Positions 47,633-59,439 of a stretch of DNA of 64,000 bases are shown here, piece by piece (the stretch's first letter is position 1; each line of letters starts with the position of its first letter). The notes beneath the pieces were generated by a model. That model saw only the letters and a program-made list of their open reading frames with translations. It ran no database searches and was not told the origin of the DNA. The stretch is from Denticeps clupeoides. Lineage: Eukaryota > Chordata > Actinopteri > Clupeiformes > Denticipitidae. The stretch is taken from positions 32,446,764 through 32,510,763 of the forward strand of contig NC_041707.1 in assembly GCF_900700375.1 (NCBI RefSeq), in the 5' to 3' direction. The translations under genes were made by a program, and so were the position numbers.

Positions 47633-50600
47633 TCAGCAGCAGCGAAGAGGCCACCAGAGACAACAAGATGGTAAAGATCCAGCCCTGAATTTGTACTCTC
47701 GTATCATCGCCTTCTCTTGTGCGGATCGTCCTCCCCACCAGACCAACACTTCGTACAGCAGCTTGTCACTGGAGCACAAAGATGGAACAGAGAAGCAGGC
47801 CTCAGCACAGGCCCTGAGAGGAGTTTGAAATGTCCTTCCTTGTGACTGTATGCGCATATTTACCTGTTGTCATGGTTGATGTCCAGGTTAGAGCAGAACC
47901 TTCTGCTCACATCAGTCCACCCCAAAACCATGCTGATTTGCAATAACACTTTATTCCTGTCTTTCACACATGACTTCTAAAAAAACAAAACGAAACACAT
48001 AAAAAAAAAGTACTGGGCTGCAGTGAGGAGTGAAGATAAAAAAAATAGAGGACCCCGCAGACTCTGACATTAAATTAAAATAAAATTTGGTCCTTAGTTT
48101 TGTTTTTTCAAGATTTGAGTCAGGTATAAAATGGATTACACGTCAGTTTATGTGGCGGAAAACGCTGTGAGTATTATTTTATTTGAACTGAACCTCCTTG
48201 GCTGTCCGTCTCAGTACATATTTAGGAAATGTCTCTGGCTAGAATAGATTTTGAATCCTTGTCATAATTTTTGTTTCTAGTGTTTTTTTCTTATTTCATG
48301 GTCAGTTTAAGCTAAAAGCTATTTGTGACTGTACAATGCCAGGCAAATGAGATATCCTGCTTCATATTACAGATCCGCATTATTGCCACTCACCGCGCAG
48401 AAGAAAGAGTGCAACTCCTCAGCATCTCTTGTTATCCTGTCTCCAACATCACCCCACCTTTCTGAGAGCTTCTTGTATTTGCTTTTTTTCAGCAGCTGCT
48501 TCTGGTAGACAGAGATGATGCAGCCATACACCTCATCCAGAATAACCTAGAGTGGGAATAATATTCACACAGATTTACATTTACATTTTACATTTACAGC
48601 ATTTATCAGACGCCCTTATCCAGAGCGACTTACAATCAGTATTTACAGGGACAGTCTCCCTGGAGCAACTTAGGGTTAAGTGTCTTGCTCAGGGACACAA
48701 TGGTAGTAAGTGGGATTTGAACCCTGGTCTTCTGGTTCATAGGCTACTAGGCTACTACCACCCCAGATGTTTATTCATGCTAAAACAATACAGAGAGAAA
48801 TACAGAAAGGGTCACGTGACTTAATTTGACATTGAAACCAGGCCATTAGAGGCAGGCTAATGCGGTTTTACGGTCCAAAACTGTTCAGCATCACAAAATG
48901 GCTGGAAAAGCTAGTTACAAAAAGTCAGTGCCAAGACGTACACCACGTGACATAATTTCCTCTGGAAACACTGCTAGATATTTCTTGAGAGACATCTTCA
49001 GTGTGTCCATGTATCTGTCTTCTTCATGGAAATACTTTTTTAAATTGACCTGAAAATAGAGAATGAAGAATGTATCGAGTCATTATTTTTATAGAATGTG
49101 CATGTTTTTGGTGCACTATACGCAGTCAAACTCCAGACCTCTGCTAGCCGATCAAATTTTTCCAGGAGGAGATTTTTAGCTTGAATCTCCAGGGTCTGTA
49201 GCATAGAGACGGTGCCAGCAGAGTCAGGCATCTCATTCTCGTCAGTGCACAACTGTTGAACATACAACCTGTAAAGGGAACAAGATAAAAGACGTGGAGA
49301 TATGCAAAGACACGCATCAACTCACAATGCCACAGCTAGAGAGCATTCGAAACCGGGAATACATTTTCCCCAAACCTGATTTCATAGCAGCTGTTGAATA
49401 TTTTGAACCAATCCCTCAGATATTTTTCTGTCATTTCGGCCTTTTTGCTCAGATCTTTCAGGGCTTTCTTTTCCGAGTAAATATACCTGGGCAGGAGGAC
49501 ATAGTCACTGAGTGAAAATATAATAAAGCATTGCACGTGGCGTGAGATGTGTTCAGTGTTGTCACTGTCACTATCAGAATCCACTCTCACCTCTGCACAA
49601 TTGCATGGAGCTCACAAAGACAGATTCTCTTAATATGCAGCATGACACTATGGCTGAGCATTTTTCCACGGTTGATGAACCTATCAAGGCACTGAAAGAA
49701 TGAGTCAAAAGAATGATGTATCATGAAATCATTGTATTCATTAAAAAAATCCTTCTATTTATAGTTTTGTATCTACCTGAATGACATCCAAATGAAACTG
49801 GATGAAGGCTTCCTCATTATCGTAGTCTGCTTGCTCTATTGCATCGTTCTCCAGAATTCTACTGAGTAAAGCAGCAATCTCATCCTGTGAAGTAGGACCC
49901 TTTTAGATAAAACATTTACCATTTCAAAATCACACACAGACACACAAACAAATAGAGTTTCTTACCTTCACTGTGGACAACAGCTTCTCCACTGCCCACT
50001 GAATGTAGTGAGTGAGCTGCATGGGGTCAATAGCCGCGTAGAACTCTGGGACTTCCCTGAGTCCTGTAATGCCAACTCTATAAAAATACATAAATTAAGT
50101 GGATAAACTGTAATATTTGGCCCACACAATCCACACATTCGTGATGCAAAACAAGTCGCACCTCACATACATCCGAAAGACCCAGTCCACTGTCCAGTAG
50201 GCCTGTTCATGTGTGCGTTTGGTCTGCAACACCAGGTCCAGGTGGTTGAAGATTTGCCGGTGGTACTGGTCAATCAAAGAGTCCAGTAGCTTCACTTCCC
50301 GTAGTACAGGGGACAGTCGGCCCAGTTCCCTCAGCACCACTTCTTGAACCTGCAGCAGATGATTTCTGAGCTGCTCGGGGTGTTGTTTGATAGCGCTCTC
50401 TGGTGGGAATGAGGGGAAGTGCCGCGTGATGTGTGTCTGCACAATATGAAGCCAGGCTTCCTGGAACTTGGAGTCACATGGACGCCCATAGTATGTCAGC
50501 AGGGCTGCAACAGACAGGGAATCCTGGGTGCTGCCTTGCATAAACTCCTGGAGGACACCAATCCATGTATTTGAATTTTTTGGCTCTGAGCAACTGATGG

Positions 50601-50823
50601 GCTTCTGACAGGCTTCCGACATTCCTAATTTCTCCCTCCAAGGACGCACATGCTCTGAATGTTCTGTTAAATGCAATACAAGGTGTTAATGTTGCTGCCG
50701 ATTTATGCAAAAAAATATATATTTTTTAATTTTCAGTTGTTACCTACCTTCATTGGTAAGACTTTTTCTTTCCTCGTCCACTTGGTTTTGACTGTTCCTC
50801 CGAAATCTCTTAAACCATCTCAT
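47633..50823 (-). CDS. TNFAIP2-like Sec6-domain protein, inverted copy 2
   Basis: Eleven minus-strand exons: 50823-50748, 50663-50162, 50077-49966, 49884-49777, 49691-49591, 49486-49376, 49268-49139, 49049-48942, 48546-48394, 47976-47864 and 47768-47633. They sum to 1650 nt, giving 549 codons with consistent phases. The N-terminus MRWFKRFRRNSQ is strongly basic and aligns in position with tnfaip2 exon 2 (MRRLLGRIWKYVRG). The Sec6 body includes LRNHLLQVQEVVLRELGRLS and WGDVGDRITRDAEELHSFF. The 153-nt and 101-nt exons match the sister genes. The protein is the shortest of the four. CTCAG/AA-ATG at its start resembles a splice acceptor, so an extra upstream exon may exist. The last exon ends in a Cys/Trp-rich tail (SCCLWWPLRCC) unlike the other copies. 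Confidence 0.75.
48572..48765 (-). mobile_element. SINE family II, full length, intronic
   Basis: Minus-strand copy: GGTAGTAGCCTAGTAGCC head, GGTTCAAATCCCACTTACTA, and tail GTCGCTCTGGATAAGGGCGT. It lies between two exons of inverted copy 2. Confidence 0.9.
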
Positions 50824-50977
50824 TTCTGAGGAATCTTGAGAATGCAATAATGCTGAGATGGGTGAATGCCACTTGCTGAATCAAAACTAAAGCTGAAAGC
50901 GCAGGGCACCAGACAAAAACCCGGCAGAAACGTGAAAAGGAGAACTGTGAAATAAGGAGAGGTTTACTCGCTGTCCG

Positions 50978-51022
50978 CTGAAATATAAATCCCATGGAGG
51001 GGATTTTTAATGAATTTCCCCC
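50978..51022 (-). promoter_or_regulatory. TATA-like box and kB-like site of inverted copy 2
   Basis: On the minus strand ATTTATATTTC (about 50979-50989) has GGGGGAAATTC (51012-51022) about 25 bp upstream. The same arrangement precedes inverted copy 1. Confidence 0.45.
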
Positions 51023-51029
51023 TGAAAAA

Positions 51030-52890
51030 AAAATCCTTCAGGATTAAAGCATTTGTGGGTGTAGATGTAACTGGAGTTGACTCCACCCCATTGGAGATTA
51101 AGGTGCTTTCCCAAATAGCTGTGTTGCACACCTGAAAAGGTGTTTCGTGTCCGATCGTTGTTCAAATCTCTGCCATGGCATTGTGTTATCTTTGTGTACT
51201 TTGTGTAATTGTTTTCTTTCCTTGTGCTCACTAAGGGTGATAGGTTTAAAGCAGAGAACGCATTTCATTGTGTGCACAATCACAATGACAATCACTTTAC
51301 ATTTACTTTCACTAAAAGGGGAGCTTGAGAGCAGCAATCTTTACACAAAAAGCAATGATGTGTGATAGGCTGAAAGACTTATGGTCTTATGGAACTTATG
51401 GAAAGGGTTATGGTATTGATTTCATAAATCAATACCATAAAAAACAGGCAAAATTGTGATATATATTGTCCTCATCTATGAAGGAAACAGTGTAAAAAAA
51501 CCAAATCAAATATGGTACTTCCACAATCTGTACTGACTCTCTTTGCGAACACATCTTGCACCTCTTTCGGATACTTTCTCAGGAAGTGTTAGACTAGCAG
51601 CGAAGGAAGCAGACCCATAATCAAAAGGTTGTGGATCAAAAGAACTTGCTTTTGGACAGGCTTCACAATTTCCCATGTCCACTTTCCAATAAGGTATTTA
51701 CTCTGAATGTCCTGATTTAACAGGATCTGTAGTACTGTACTGTGCAGGCATGGTCAAAACTGAAATTATGTGCTAGGAGTGCCATGGCATTACAGAAACA
51801 CACAAGTAAGAATCATTATAAAAAGTGAATATACAGTCACTTTATTTGAATTGAGAAAATAATTTTGATTTCTATTGATTTGTTACATGAACTGGGGGCT
51901 GTCCTCTCCTAAATAGTAGCCTAGCGGTTTAAGGAAGTGGCCCTTGTAATCAGAGGGTTGCCAGTTCTAATGTTGAAATGTATTTATTAATTTTTGATCA
52001 TCCTAGGCTGGCAGGGACCACAGGATAATCCCACCCAATATGTTTCCACTGCCCTTAATACTGTAATGTTTTGAATTGTAGTTATTATTTTATTTGTCCT
52101 TAAAAACTATACAGGTGGGCTTGTGTGCTACTGGCTGTGCTACTAATGGTTCAATAAATATGAAAATGATGTAAATCACACAAATTCACTGTGCATTTCT
52201 TGCTTATTTTGGTAAGCAGAATTGACATTTTTAATGGAAATAAAGGGGCTGAAAGGAGAGAGGTTTGTTGCTTCATGTGACAGCTGTGGACCACTTTCTG
52301 GTGATATTGTGTCCTTTATTTGAATCTTCAAAATCATACGGTTTTTATGGTTTATAAAAATTCTATACAGATATGACTAGAACCAACATATATGACTAGA
52401 TATGACTATTTAACATATATAACATATATGACTAGAACAAACATCAACTAGAACAAACAACTTCAATTGTTTCAATTGTGTTTCCATAGTGGACAATAGT
52501 GGTTCCGGTATTATTATTATTATTGTAGTATAAATAAAGTAAAACCGATTTGACTCGCTTCATGAGTAATTTGAAGTTTTCTCTGTTAGTGGCTGCTTGG
52601 TGTAACCAGAACAGTAACCTATTCTTTCTCATGTGTTAAAGTAAAGCGAAAGCCCGAAGGCAGGGGCCGCCAAAGAATAGAATCTGAATATAAAGTGAGA
52701 GTGCAGATTTACAGGAATTTCTTATGTAACACTCGGGAACATGTGTCGTTTACAAAAGTGTCCTTCCCAAAAGTGTCTCCCATACCCCTAACACGGCATT
52801 TTACCTACTGTATATCGGTCAAATAAAGCATAAAGCGCAATTCGTTGTATAAGCGTTGTTTTGGTCCTGTTATTAAACCGCTTGCGCAGT
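51030..52890. other. Gap: intergenic, SINE scraps only
   Basis: Family I pieces at 51228-51312 (3' half), 51594-51640 and 51912-51970 (tRNA-like heads). The remainder is AT-rich with no supported exon. Confidence 0.5.
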
Positions 52891-53960
52891 TCAGATACCG
52901 CACGATGAGTAGCTGGGGGCGGCTGGCGTTGATGCAACTATCGACGTCCTTCGGAACAAATCAACAGCTCGCAATTTGACGTGGCATTACGATTGACCAA
53001 TGAAAATAGAGAAAGGGCGGGTTTAGTGAGAGAAGGGGCTGGACCTAGACCTCTCTTTACGCGCTTGGACCACCCTGACGTAGCGTCGACCAAGAAGGTT
53101 CTAGAGGTAAGATGGGAATTGGCACCTCCTCACAACCAGCGAAACGACTATATATATATATATATGTAAATATATATATGTGTTTTTTGAAAACGATTTA
53201 GTTAACATGGTTTACAGCCAGCCACACTGTCTCCGAATTAAAAAAAAACGTCCGACGGACAATTTTGGTGTCTTAGCACGGCTAGCTCCTCTTAGCAGTG
53301 CAGCTGTTTACGAAACCGCGCAGTTTCGTGGCAGAAGATGTGATCGGCGCTGACCATGTTTTTCTCCTTGTAGGACACCCGATAGCTTCGCGGGATCGGC
53401 CCTTCGCTCAGCCCTTGTGTGGACTGTCCAGTCTACCGTTGTGTCGTGTTACATTCCTCACCACGACCCAACAACACCAGCTCCCGAGTCACCCTTCACT
53501 CCGGCTGTGGGCGAACCGCGTTGTGTTTATGTCTTTATTTTACGGAAACGGTGAGTAAGCATACAAAATGCAGAAATACAGTGGCTTATATTTGTCTGTG
53601 GTCTTATACTGTAGTAAACGCGCTCTGCGCACCCTTTCGGATTTTCTGGCTGCGGGAGTGTGGTCATGCGAAGGAGGTTGTCGGATCAAGATGGCGTCGC
53701 CCATCGGTGCATTTCTCTCCGTAGTAAAACCGTGACGCAGTCTGCGTCAGCGCAGTCAGTTCGGCGAACTACGCAGCCCGGATCATTCCCACATCCCGAC
53801 GTCGCCTTCAACCGCGTCCGACCGATTTCTGCGGTGTTTTCCGCCGAGCAACTTGAATTTTTCACGAGCAGTAACGTTAGACGTCTAAATGCGTGCGTTT
53901 CACAATCTAATGCAGCAGGATGGCTCAAAGGTGACGCGGTCCTAAAATAGATTTACCATT
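52890..53960 (+). promoter_or_regulatory. eif5: eif5 CpG-island promoter and 5' exons
   Basis: A CpG-rich block. A non-coding exon ends at 53106 (CTAGAG/GTAAGA). A second 5' UTR exon runs 53374-53550 (CTCCTTGTAG acceptor, GAAACG/GTGAGT donor). The coding exon follows at 54514. No TATA box is evident, as usual for a housekeeping gene. Confidence 0.65.
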
Positions 53961-54164
53961 AGTGACACAATGTTTCCATTGATTTTAAGGATGACACCAT
54001 AAAACCCATTACACTCAGTTTACTTTTATTTCAAGATGTATTGCACCACCAGCCTGTCTGTTTGAGGTCCAGCAAAAATACATAATATCAGATGAAAAAA
54101 ATATATATAATATGATTAGCTAACTTCAATGCATTGCCTACACCATTTGCAGTTTGAAAAAAAT

Positions 54165-54338
54165 AAAGTGAAGCGATTGTCACTGTGAAACACTGCAGCA
54201 CAGAACACTGTGCACACAACAAAGTGTGTTTTCTACATTTAACCAATCACTTTGGTGAGCAGTGGGCAGCTATGACAGGCAGGGAGCAGTGTTTATGGGG
54301 CAGTTTCCTTAACCACAAGGCCACCGCTGCCCCCATTT
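54165..54338 (-). mobile_element. SINE family I, in the eif5 5' UTR intron
   Basis: GTGAAGCGATTGTCACTGTG through CCTTAACCACAAGGCCACCG, lacking the B-box part. Confidence 0.8.
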
Positions 54339-54631
54339 CAACCATAAATAGAAACACTGGAGCCACCTTTTGTCCTTTATATTCATTATATATTATTAAT
54401 TCACTTAATATATAGCTATATTGACAATAGGAAGTCTATCAAACAAATTTAGCTGTTTTCCCTTTCTAATAAACTTTTTCTCTCTCTTTTTTTTTTTTCT
54501 TCTTTTTTTATAGAGCTGTTGCGCAGCTGTTGGAACGTTAGCAGGGGAAACCTAGTCTACGAGCAAGGAGCTTGTGGCCACTGTGGCAAAATCTTTTTCA
54601 TGTCAGAGACCGAGCACGCTTGCAGTCGTTT

Positions 54632-54700
54632 ATGTCATCCCTTCTTCTCCAGGCAGAAGATACCCAAAAATCTCCATTCAGGATCTGTTTATCTTACTGA
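54632..54700 (+). promoter_or_regulatory. Short upstream ORF in the eif5 leader
   Basis: AUG at 54632 with T at -3, 22 codons, stop at 54698-54700, ending 21 nt before the eif5 AUG. Confidence 0.55.
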
Positions 54701-54721
54701 TAGTGCTCGCAGTCGTCCAAA

Positions 54722-57700
54722 ATGTCTGTCAACGTCAACCGCAATGTGTCGGATCAGTTCTACCGCTACAAAATGCCCCGTTTGATTGCCAAGGTATGTA
54801 GGCACTGTTCTAGCTCTTATTTTTCAGACAGTCTAAGTCCTTGGTAGAAATGCTTTTTAAAATGTTTATTTAATTCTGTTTTTGAAGTATTTTCCGGCTT
54901 TAATCCTTCAGGTGGAAGGTAAGGGGAATGGGATCAAGACCGTTATTGTCAACATGGTTGATGTTGCAAAGGCACTCAATAGGCCTCCAACATGTAAGTA
55001 TGGAGTTAGTATTTCCTATACTTACAGCTATACTAAATAGTTTTGCTCATTATTGTTGCAAATCTTTTCCTCAGATCCAACCAAATTTTTTGGCTGTGAG
55101 CTTGGGGCTCAGACCCAGTTTGATATGAAGAATGACCGCTACATTGTGAATGGATCCCATGAGGCCAATAAGTTGCAGGACATGCTGGATGGATTCATCC
55201 GAAAGTTTGTGCTCTGCCCTGAATGTGACAACCCGGAGACTGATTTGGTAAAGAAATGGAGTGCTTTGTGCACACTTATATTTAAAGTAGACCTGAAAGA
55301 AGAGATGAGACATCTTGATATTGGCGTACCATTTCATAGTTGCTGCCAGAATTATGAGTGAAATTACTATCTGTGTATAAATGAAAAATTTGAAGGTCCA
55401 TTATTATTTGCCATTAATAAGTAGAGTTCCCCTAGCCTATCTATGGTCCTGCAGTGGCTAGAAATGGACGGCTCAGATGGACTGATCTGGAATTTGTCCC
55501 ATTACATTGTTATAAGGGGAAAGGTTACCTCCCCTTTCTCATGCTTTGTCCACACATAAAATGTCCCACCCCTTCCCTAAAAAAGGAACAGTCATAGCTT
55601 CCAAATGTGCAAAGCATTGTAATTACTCAGTGACTGGATGTGAAAATTAGCACAAATTTGTTTCTTTAGTTCCGTCACACGAGAAGTACCAGTGGGTTCA
55701 TTTTATTTTATGTAAAAATGCAGACACGACTTGTTGGTTGCGCCAAACGTGGAAACAACACATGACTTCATACATGCAGACAGGACTACAAAAAAATGTA
55801 GGACAACATTATTCAATTTATTCTGTTGTAAATATGCAAAAAATGCAAAGGTAGATGAGGTAAGAAGGTATTGAAAAAGATGCATTATAGTGTCATGAAT
55901 TGTTTCTTCAGATTCTGCCCTTAGAAAAGGGGAAGAATGCTTTGTGTTGTAAATTATTAATTTGCTTATCCTACGTGGACTTTGCTGCTGTTTTGCACTG
56001 GAAAAAATGTCCGCCTTTGTACAGCCACTGTACATTTTGGTTCAGATGGTGCATACCCCTGCATTAGCACTGGCATGGTGATCTGCAGTGGCAGATCAGG
56101 TGGTGTGTCTCATCTCTGCATTGCAGCTCACCAGGGATCCTTGAGTGCTGACATTATGTAGGGCACCCAGCTGAGTATTTTCTTATTCTTCTGTCAGATC
56201 TGCCCTGAAGACTCTACACTATTTATGTCTTCAGAAATGGAACCAGAGAGGAGATTTGATTGGTTCTGTGCAGCACCCTAGCTATACAGTCTGTCCGGGG
56301 TTGGAATGGAATTTTGGTTATTCTTGGGTAATTAATATTTAAAAAAAAAAAAATTAATTCCCTTTTGGAATATCTGGTTTACTGAAATACCTCCCAGTTG
56401 GATTTTAGTTTTGTTGTTTAATGATCTATCCTTATGTTTTCCAGCATGTAAATCCCAAGAAGCAGACCATCGGTAACTCGTGTAAGGCCTGTGGGTACCA
56501 GGGCATGCTGGACACCCGTCACAAACTCTGCACGTTCATCCTTAAAAACCCACCTGGTGAGCCATTAGTTGGCACATTGTGAAATGTATTTATTGGTCTA
56601 GATTGCTTTCAATCATAGAATTTAATGATGTCTCTCATGGGAACTTATATAATAGACCTTCTAATTTAAAACAGATTCAAATGAGAAAATACTAGAACAG
56701 GAAGAACCAGCAGTTGAACCTAGCACACTCAAGTGCCATAATTGTGATAAATATTCGTCTATAAGAGACTGTTCATGACTAGCAATTTTCCTGAAATATC
56801 ACTTTCAAACCTACTTGTCTCATAATACTACTTTGTCATGTAGCCATCAGCAGACTTCACAAGCATGTTATCTATAGATACAACAAATGTTCTGTTTTTT
56901 GCAGAGAACACAGACAGTGGTTCCGTTAAGAAAGACAAGGAGAAGAAAAACCGTAAGAAGGATAAGGAGAACGGTTCTGGCAGCAGTGAGGCTGGGAACC
57001 ACGATCAAATCGACGCACCTGATGCAGTGGTGAGTGACCTGCACAGCGCAGGTCTCGTCTTAGGATGCAGATCCGAGCCACGTGTTTTCTTCTGACGTTG
57101 CCTTTCAGGATAGAGATGATGATGATGAGGACTGGGCAGAGGAGACAACTGAGGAGGCCCAGCGCCGCCGTATGGAAGAGATTAGTGACCATGCTAAGAA
57201 CCTCACACTCAGCGAGGATCTGGAGAAGACTCTGGAGGAGAGGGTCAACTTGTTCTACAACTTTGTCAAGGTACAATCCTCTGCTTTTTATATGGATTTT
57301 TTTTTGACTAATTGCTCTCAAATACAGCATTTGAATATACGTTAAGAACTCATCCACTGTCAATACTACAAACACAGCAAGTTGTGATACTAACTGCTCT
57401 ACTCTGAATTTGTTAATTATGATTAACAATTTTGCAGCTGTAAATATTCACATTCTCCTGGTGTACCACTAGAGGGAACCCCAGTACCACCTGAGTATCA
57501 ACATTGCGCATGTTTGTGTAATGCATAGTTTTAGTTCTTAACTTCTTAGTTCACGTTTTTTTTATTATCTCTGCAGCAAAAGAAGGAGAACGGTACTATT
57601 GACTCTGCCGATAAAGATATCCTGGCAGAAGCGGAGCGTCTGGACGTGAAGGCCATGGGTCCACTGATCCTGAGCGAGCTGCTTTTTGATGAAAATATCC

Positions 57701-59089
57701 GTGACCAGATCAAGAAATACAAGCGCCACTTTCTTCGCGTGAGTGTCTTAACACGTCCAGTGTTGCTCCTCATTTTTTTTGCCACCGTTTTTTTACTTAA
57801 TAATAGTTAATAGTTCAATTCCATCATGATTTTTGGCAGCCAGGAGCCACACTGAATTTTCTGCTGTTGTTCACTCCCTAGTTCTGCCACAACAATAAGA
57901 AGGCACAGAAGTACCTGCTGGGTGGCTTTGAGTGCCTGGTGAAGCTCCACCAGAGCCAGTTGCTGCCTCGTGTGCCCATCATTTTGAAAGACCTGTATGA
58001 TGCAGACCTTCTGGAGGAAGATGTCATACTAGCTTGGGCTGAGAAGGTAAAGGACCTCCACACACAAGATCATTCACATACAGAAATATCTGTTGACTGT
58101 CGCTCAGAAGAATAGTTTTTGCTGTTCATATTTGTAATTATTGTCTGATAGGTTAAGTGTAAAATTTTATGATTTAATTCAACACTTCCGTGCTGCATAG
58201 TGTGAGCTGGCTAGATAATGTATGGTTGTCAAAAACTGTTCTGTTCTGTGCTTAGGTGTCCAAGAAGTATGTGTCTAAGGAGCTGGCGAAGGAGATTCAT
58301 GCCAAAGCTGCCCCCTTTGTTAAGTGGCTAAAGGAGGCTGAGGAGGAGAGTGAGGGCAGTGACGGGGAAGAGGAGGAGGAAGACGATGAAAATGTTGAGG
58401 TATTTGAAAAGTCTGACTGCTTACAAGTGACTATTTTGTGTCGTTTCTTCTAGCTTGTAGTCTCTGTGTTGTCAGCTTGTTCTGTTTTCAAGGTCAATCC
58501 ATTAGTGATATCATGTTTTGCCAAACGGGTTTGGAACAAAAATACTCTGGGTTGGGTTACCTGCTGCGATTGTGATCTTAGGCTATGCAAGAAATAAAGA
58601 GTAAACTACATTTCAGTACGTGATCTTTAATGAGCCTAAAAAGGGGTCATTTAGAAAAGGGATACCCCCTCTTTCCACTAGGAGGAGAACAATGGTGCAA
58701 CCCACTCTGCTCTGGTAATAAAGTGCAATCCAGTAATGTCCATCCAGGGCCCTGTTTAGCCATCAGACTAATTAGACTAACTGCTTATAGCCCCACGCTT
58801 ACGAAACCTGAGAGGGCCTGGAGGCCTGAAGACCTGAAGAGACTCCTCAGGTTTCCTACATAGGGGTCAGAGCCTATATAAGTCTATACTCAGCCCTCAT
58901 TGTTTGTTTAAATCCGTGGTTGGATTACAAATGTTATAGTCTGTGTTATCGTTGTTTTTTTTTTTCTCTCACATATTTACTCTCTTCCAGGTGGTATACT
59001 CCTCCTCTGCTCGTGAGCTAAAGGTAGAGACTGTCCAGCCTGTGAAGACTGACAAAGAAGAGGAAGATATTGACATCGATGCCATATAA
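54722..59089 (+). CDS. eif5: Translation initiation factor eIF5
   Basis: Ten coding exons: 54722-54793, 54912-54993, 55075-55247, 56445-56556, 56905-57029, 57109-57270, 57577-57738, 57882-58046, 58256-58399 and 58991-59089. They sum to 1296 nt, giving 431 codons, the same length as human eIF5. eIF5 is the GTPase-activating protein for eIF2 in the 43S pre-initiation complex and controls start-codon fidelity. The N-terminus [20 protein letters not shown] carries the catalytic arginine finger Arg15. Zinc ligands are C99/C102 (CPEC) and C122/C125 (CKAC). A Lys-rich linker (about 150-165) precedes the acidic [11 protein letters not shown] segment. The C-terminal W2/HEAT domain ends in an acidic, Trp/Tyr-containing tail with DIDIDAI. 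The main AUG has A at -3. Confidence 0.97.
55395..55735. repeat. Dispersed repeat shared with a mark3 intron
   Basis: In an eif5 intron. CAAATGTGCAAAGCATTG, GACTGGATGTGAAAATT and ATGCAGACACGACTT have counterparts in the same order at 63455-63725 (GTGCAAATCATTG, GATTGGATGTAAAAATT, ATGCTGACATGACTT). Family not identified. Confidence 0.6.
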
Positions 59090-59413
59090 ACATGCTAGCG
59101 TGTTTATGAAGTCCATTACTTCCTCTTCAAAAAGGCCAATGAGTCACATGTACCCGTCATCTTTTGTTCTTTTGTTTCCACTTTCCCATGGTTGTTCCTG
59201 TAGGTTGAAGCATGATTTCTAACCTGAGACTTGCAGTCATTGGCATTGGCTGCGGAATATGTTGTATAAGGTATATTAATCTGTCTGATTTTTCTTAAGG
59301 GTTTTTTTTTTTTTTCCAGGGAGGAGGGGGTTCTGTTGTGGTTCACTTAACTGCACAAGATTTCTTGTTGTTTCCTTGCTTTTTCTTTTTGAGCCTTTTG
59401 TTTCCAATCCTTG

Positions 59414-59419
59414 AATAAA
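59414..59419 (+). terminator. eif5 polyadenylation signal
   Basis: AATAAA about 325 bp after the stop codon, followed by a T/G-rich stretch. Confidence 0.75.
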
Positions 59420-59439
59420 TGTTTTGTTAAATCACACAA

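Larger units (their letters stand above)
53529..54785 (+). promoter_or_regulatory. Upstream ORF overlapping the eif5 start codon (spliced)
   Basis: An AUG at 53529 (T at -3 and T at +4, poor context) reads through the 53550/54514 junction in frame, past a second in-frame poor-context AUG at 54600, to a stop at 54783-54785. That is 97 codons overlapping the main ORF by 64 nt in another frame. Ribosomes that use it cannot reach the eif5 AUG. Inhibitory uORFs with poor AUG contexts are known in eIF5 mRNAs. Confidence 0.65.

Noticed and set aside
56190-56300. H/ACA snoRNA in an eif5 intron (human EIF5 hosts SNORA28)
   Set aside because: A perfect hairpin (CTGAAGAC/GTCTTCAG) and an AGAGGA box-like hexamer are present, but I could not build the second hairpin and the ACA spacing convincingly. 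A covariance-model search would decide.
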